NCBI RefSeq assembly: GCF_000224085.1
Contig: NC_015945.1
Location: 3,778,423 to 3,842,422 of the forward strand
Length of the DNA: 64,000 bases
Reading direction: 5' to 3'
From: Allomuricauda ruestringensis DSM 13258
GTDB lineage: Bacteria; Bacteroidota; Bacteroidia; Flavobacteriales; Flavobacteriaceae
Notes under the pieces: generated by a model
What the model was told of the DNA's origin: nothing
Databases searched by the model: none
The model's input: only the letters and a program-made list of their open reading frames with translations
Position numbers and translations under genes: made by a program
In this document: positions 63,508-64,000 of the stretch, in pieces
Position numbering within the stretch: the first letter of the stretch is position 1
Layout: each line of letters starts with the position of its first letter

Positions 63508-63906
63508 TCAATCATCCAGTTTTTCCAAAATATAATCCGGACATTTTATGGGCCTCCCTGTTTTTTTATCCATAAAAGCCAAAACGGTATTTGCGGTGGC
63601 CAACAACTCACCTGACTCATTGATTAAGGTATAATCGAACTCAATTTTTACCATTGGTTTGGATTTGAGTTGCGTCTTTACAGTTAACAAATCATCGTAC
63701 AGCGCAGACTTTTTGTAGTTGATGTGTAAGGAAATTACGGGTAGCATTATGCCATTATCCTCCATACTCTTGTAGGTAATCCCCATGGCTCTCAACCACT
63801 CTACCCGACCCAATTCAAAATACTGTGCATAGTTTCCGTGGTAAACAACCCCCATTTGGTCGGTTTCTGCATATCGAACCCGAAAAGAATATGAATTTAG
63901 ACCCAT
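63508..63906 (-). CDS. Acyl-CoA thioesterase, YbgC/FadM type
   Basis: 132 residues. The opening SFRVRYAETDQMGVVYHGNYAQYFELGRVEWLRAMG is the hallmark of the YbgC branch of 4HBT thioesterases, with the catalytic Asp in AETDQMG. It hydrolyses short to medium acyl-CoA in the cytosol. Convergent with the YigZ gene across a repeat region. The third 4HBT-type gene in this window. Confidence 0.92.
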   Translation of the reverse strand: MGLNSYSFRVRYAETDQMGVVYHGNYAQYFELGRVEWLRAMGITYKSMEDNGIMLPVISLHINYKKSALYDDLLTVKTQLKSKPMVKIEFDYTLINESGELLATANTVLAFMDKKTGRPIKCPDYILEKLDD

Positions 63907-64000
63907 TTTTAACTGAAAAATTATATATTTAAAGGCTTGCTTATTTTGAGAGTAACATGCGAAAAAAAAACAAAACTTTCAATGCCGATTTCATTTTTTT

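Noticed and set aside
63957..64000. Start of a further gene at the right edge (MRKKNKTF...)
   Set aside because: Only 14 codons are visible, A/T-rich and without promoter; an alternative tail of a minus-strand gene fits equally well.

Overview
The window comes from a marine-type member of the Flavobacteriaceae (phylum Bacteroidota), most likely near Muricauda/Flagellimonas/Maribacter; the genus is an inference. Supporting signs are promoters of the TTTG-N18-22-TAnnTTTG type, a monothiol bacilliredoxin (YtxJ family), type IX secretion parts (PorD/DUF4835, a PorP/SprF-like protein), the bamD-rpoZ-coaBC-porD-recN gene order, many short-signal lipoproteins, and a surface lipoprotein with a lysine-plus-acidic tag after its lipid cysteine.

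Layout. 1-5275: the end of an ABC-F gene, a thioredoxin-like lipoprotein, transaldolase, an SDR, the SRP RNA with its own promoter and terminator, a glutaminyl cyclase and a thioesterase. 5276-10803: an accessory island that looks more AT-rich than its flanks, with a 44-residue Cys-containing peptide, a secreted carboxypeptidase-regulatory-like protein, a 645-residue fusion of a class I isoprenoid synthase-like half and a class II terpene-cyclase-like half (DADTT motif), a PqqD-like/M50 membrane peptidase, and a second secreted protein. This looks like an undescribed peptide natural-product (RiPP-like) system with a terpenoid step and is the most interesting part of the window. 11318-16326: signalling genes (a LytTR regulator with a degenerate receiver, a small acidic lipoprotein behind a 21-bp direct repeat, a TPR histidine kinase and its LuxR-type partner) and an unknown gene. 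16343-39227: housekeeping and catabolic genes (glyA, ytxJ, clpB, a gntP-ridA-dipeptidase operon, tetR-thioesterase, smpB, pcm, 3-hydroxyacyl-CoA dehydrogenase, a potassium channel, miaA, gntK). 39283-51864: minus-strand genes (a two-component pair, coaE-YbbR-glycosyltransferase, fabI, and the bamD-to-recN operon after dapA). 51926-53607: a 5'-nucleotidase split into two genes. 54455-56233: a BspA-like surface lipoprotein. 56550-63906: a translationally coupled operon GNAT-prmC-ligA-small protein, divergent from ribD-HAD-EamA-YigZ, then a thioesterase.

Two families of non-coding repeats run through the spaces between genes. One consists of imperfect palindromes bounded by GTCAT...ATGAC-like ends, about 14 copies, one of which is inserted in frame inside prmC. 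The other consists of degenerate arrays with a 7-bp period. No tRNA, rRNA, CRISPR array, insertion sequence or prophage was seen.
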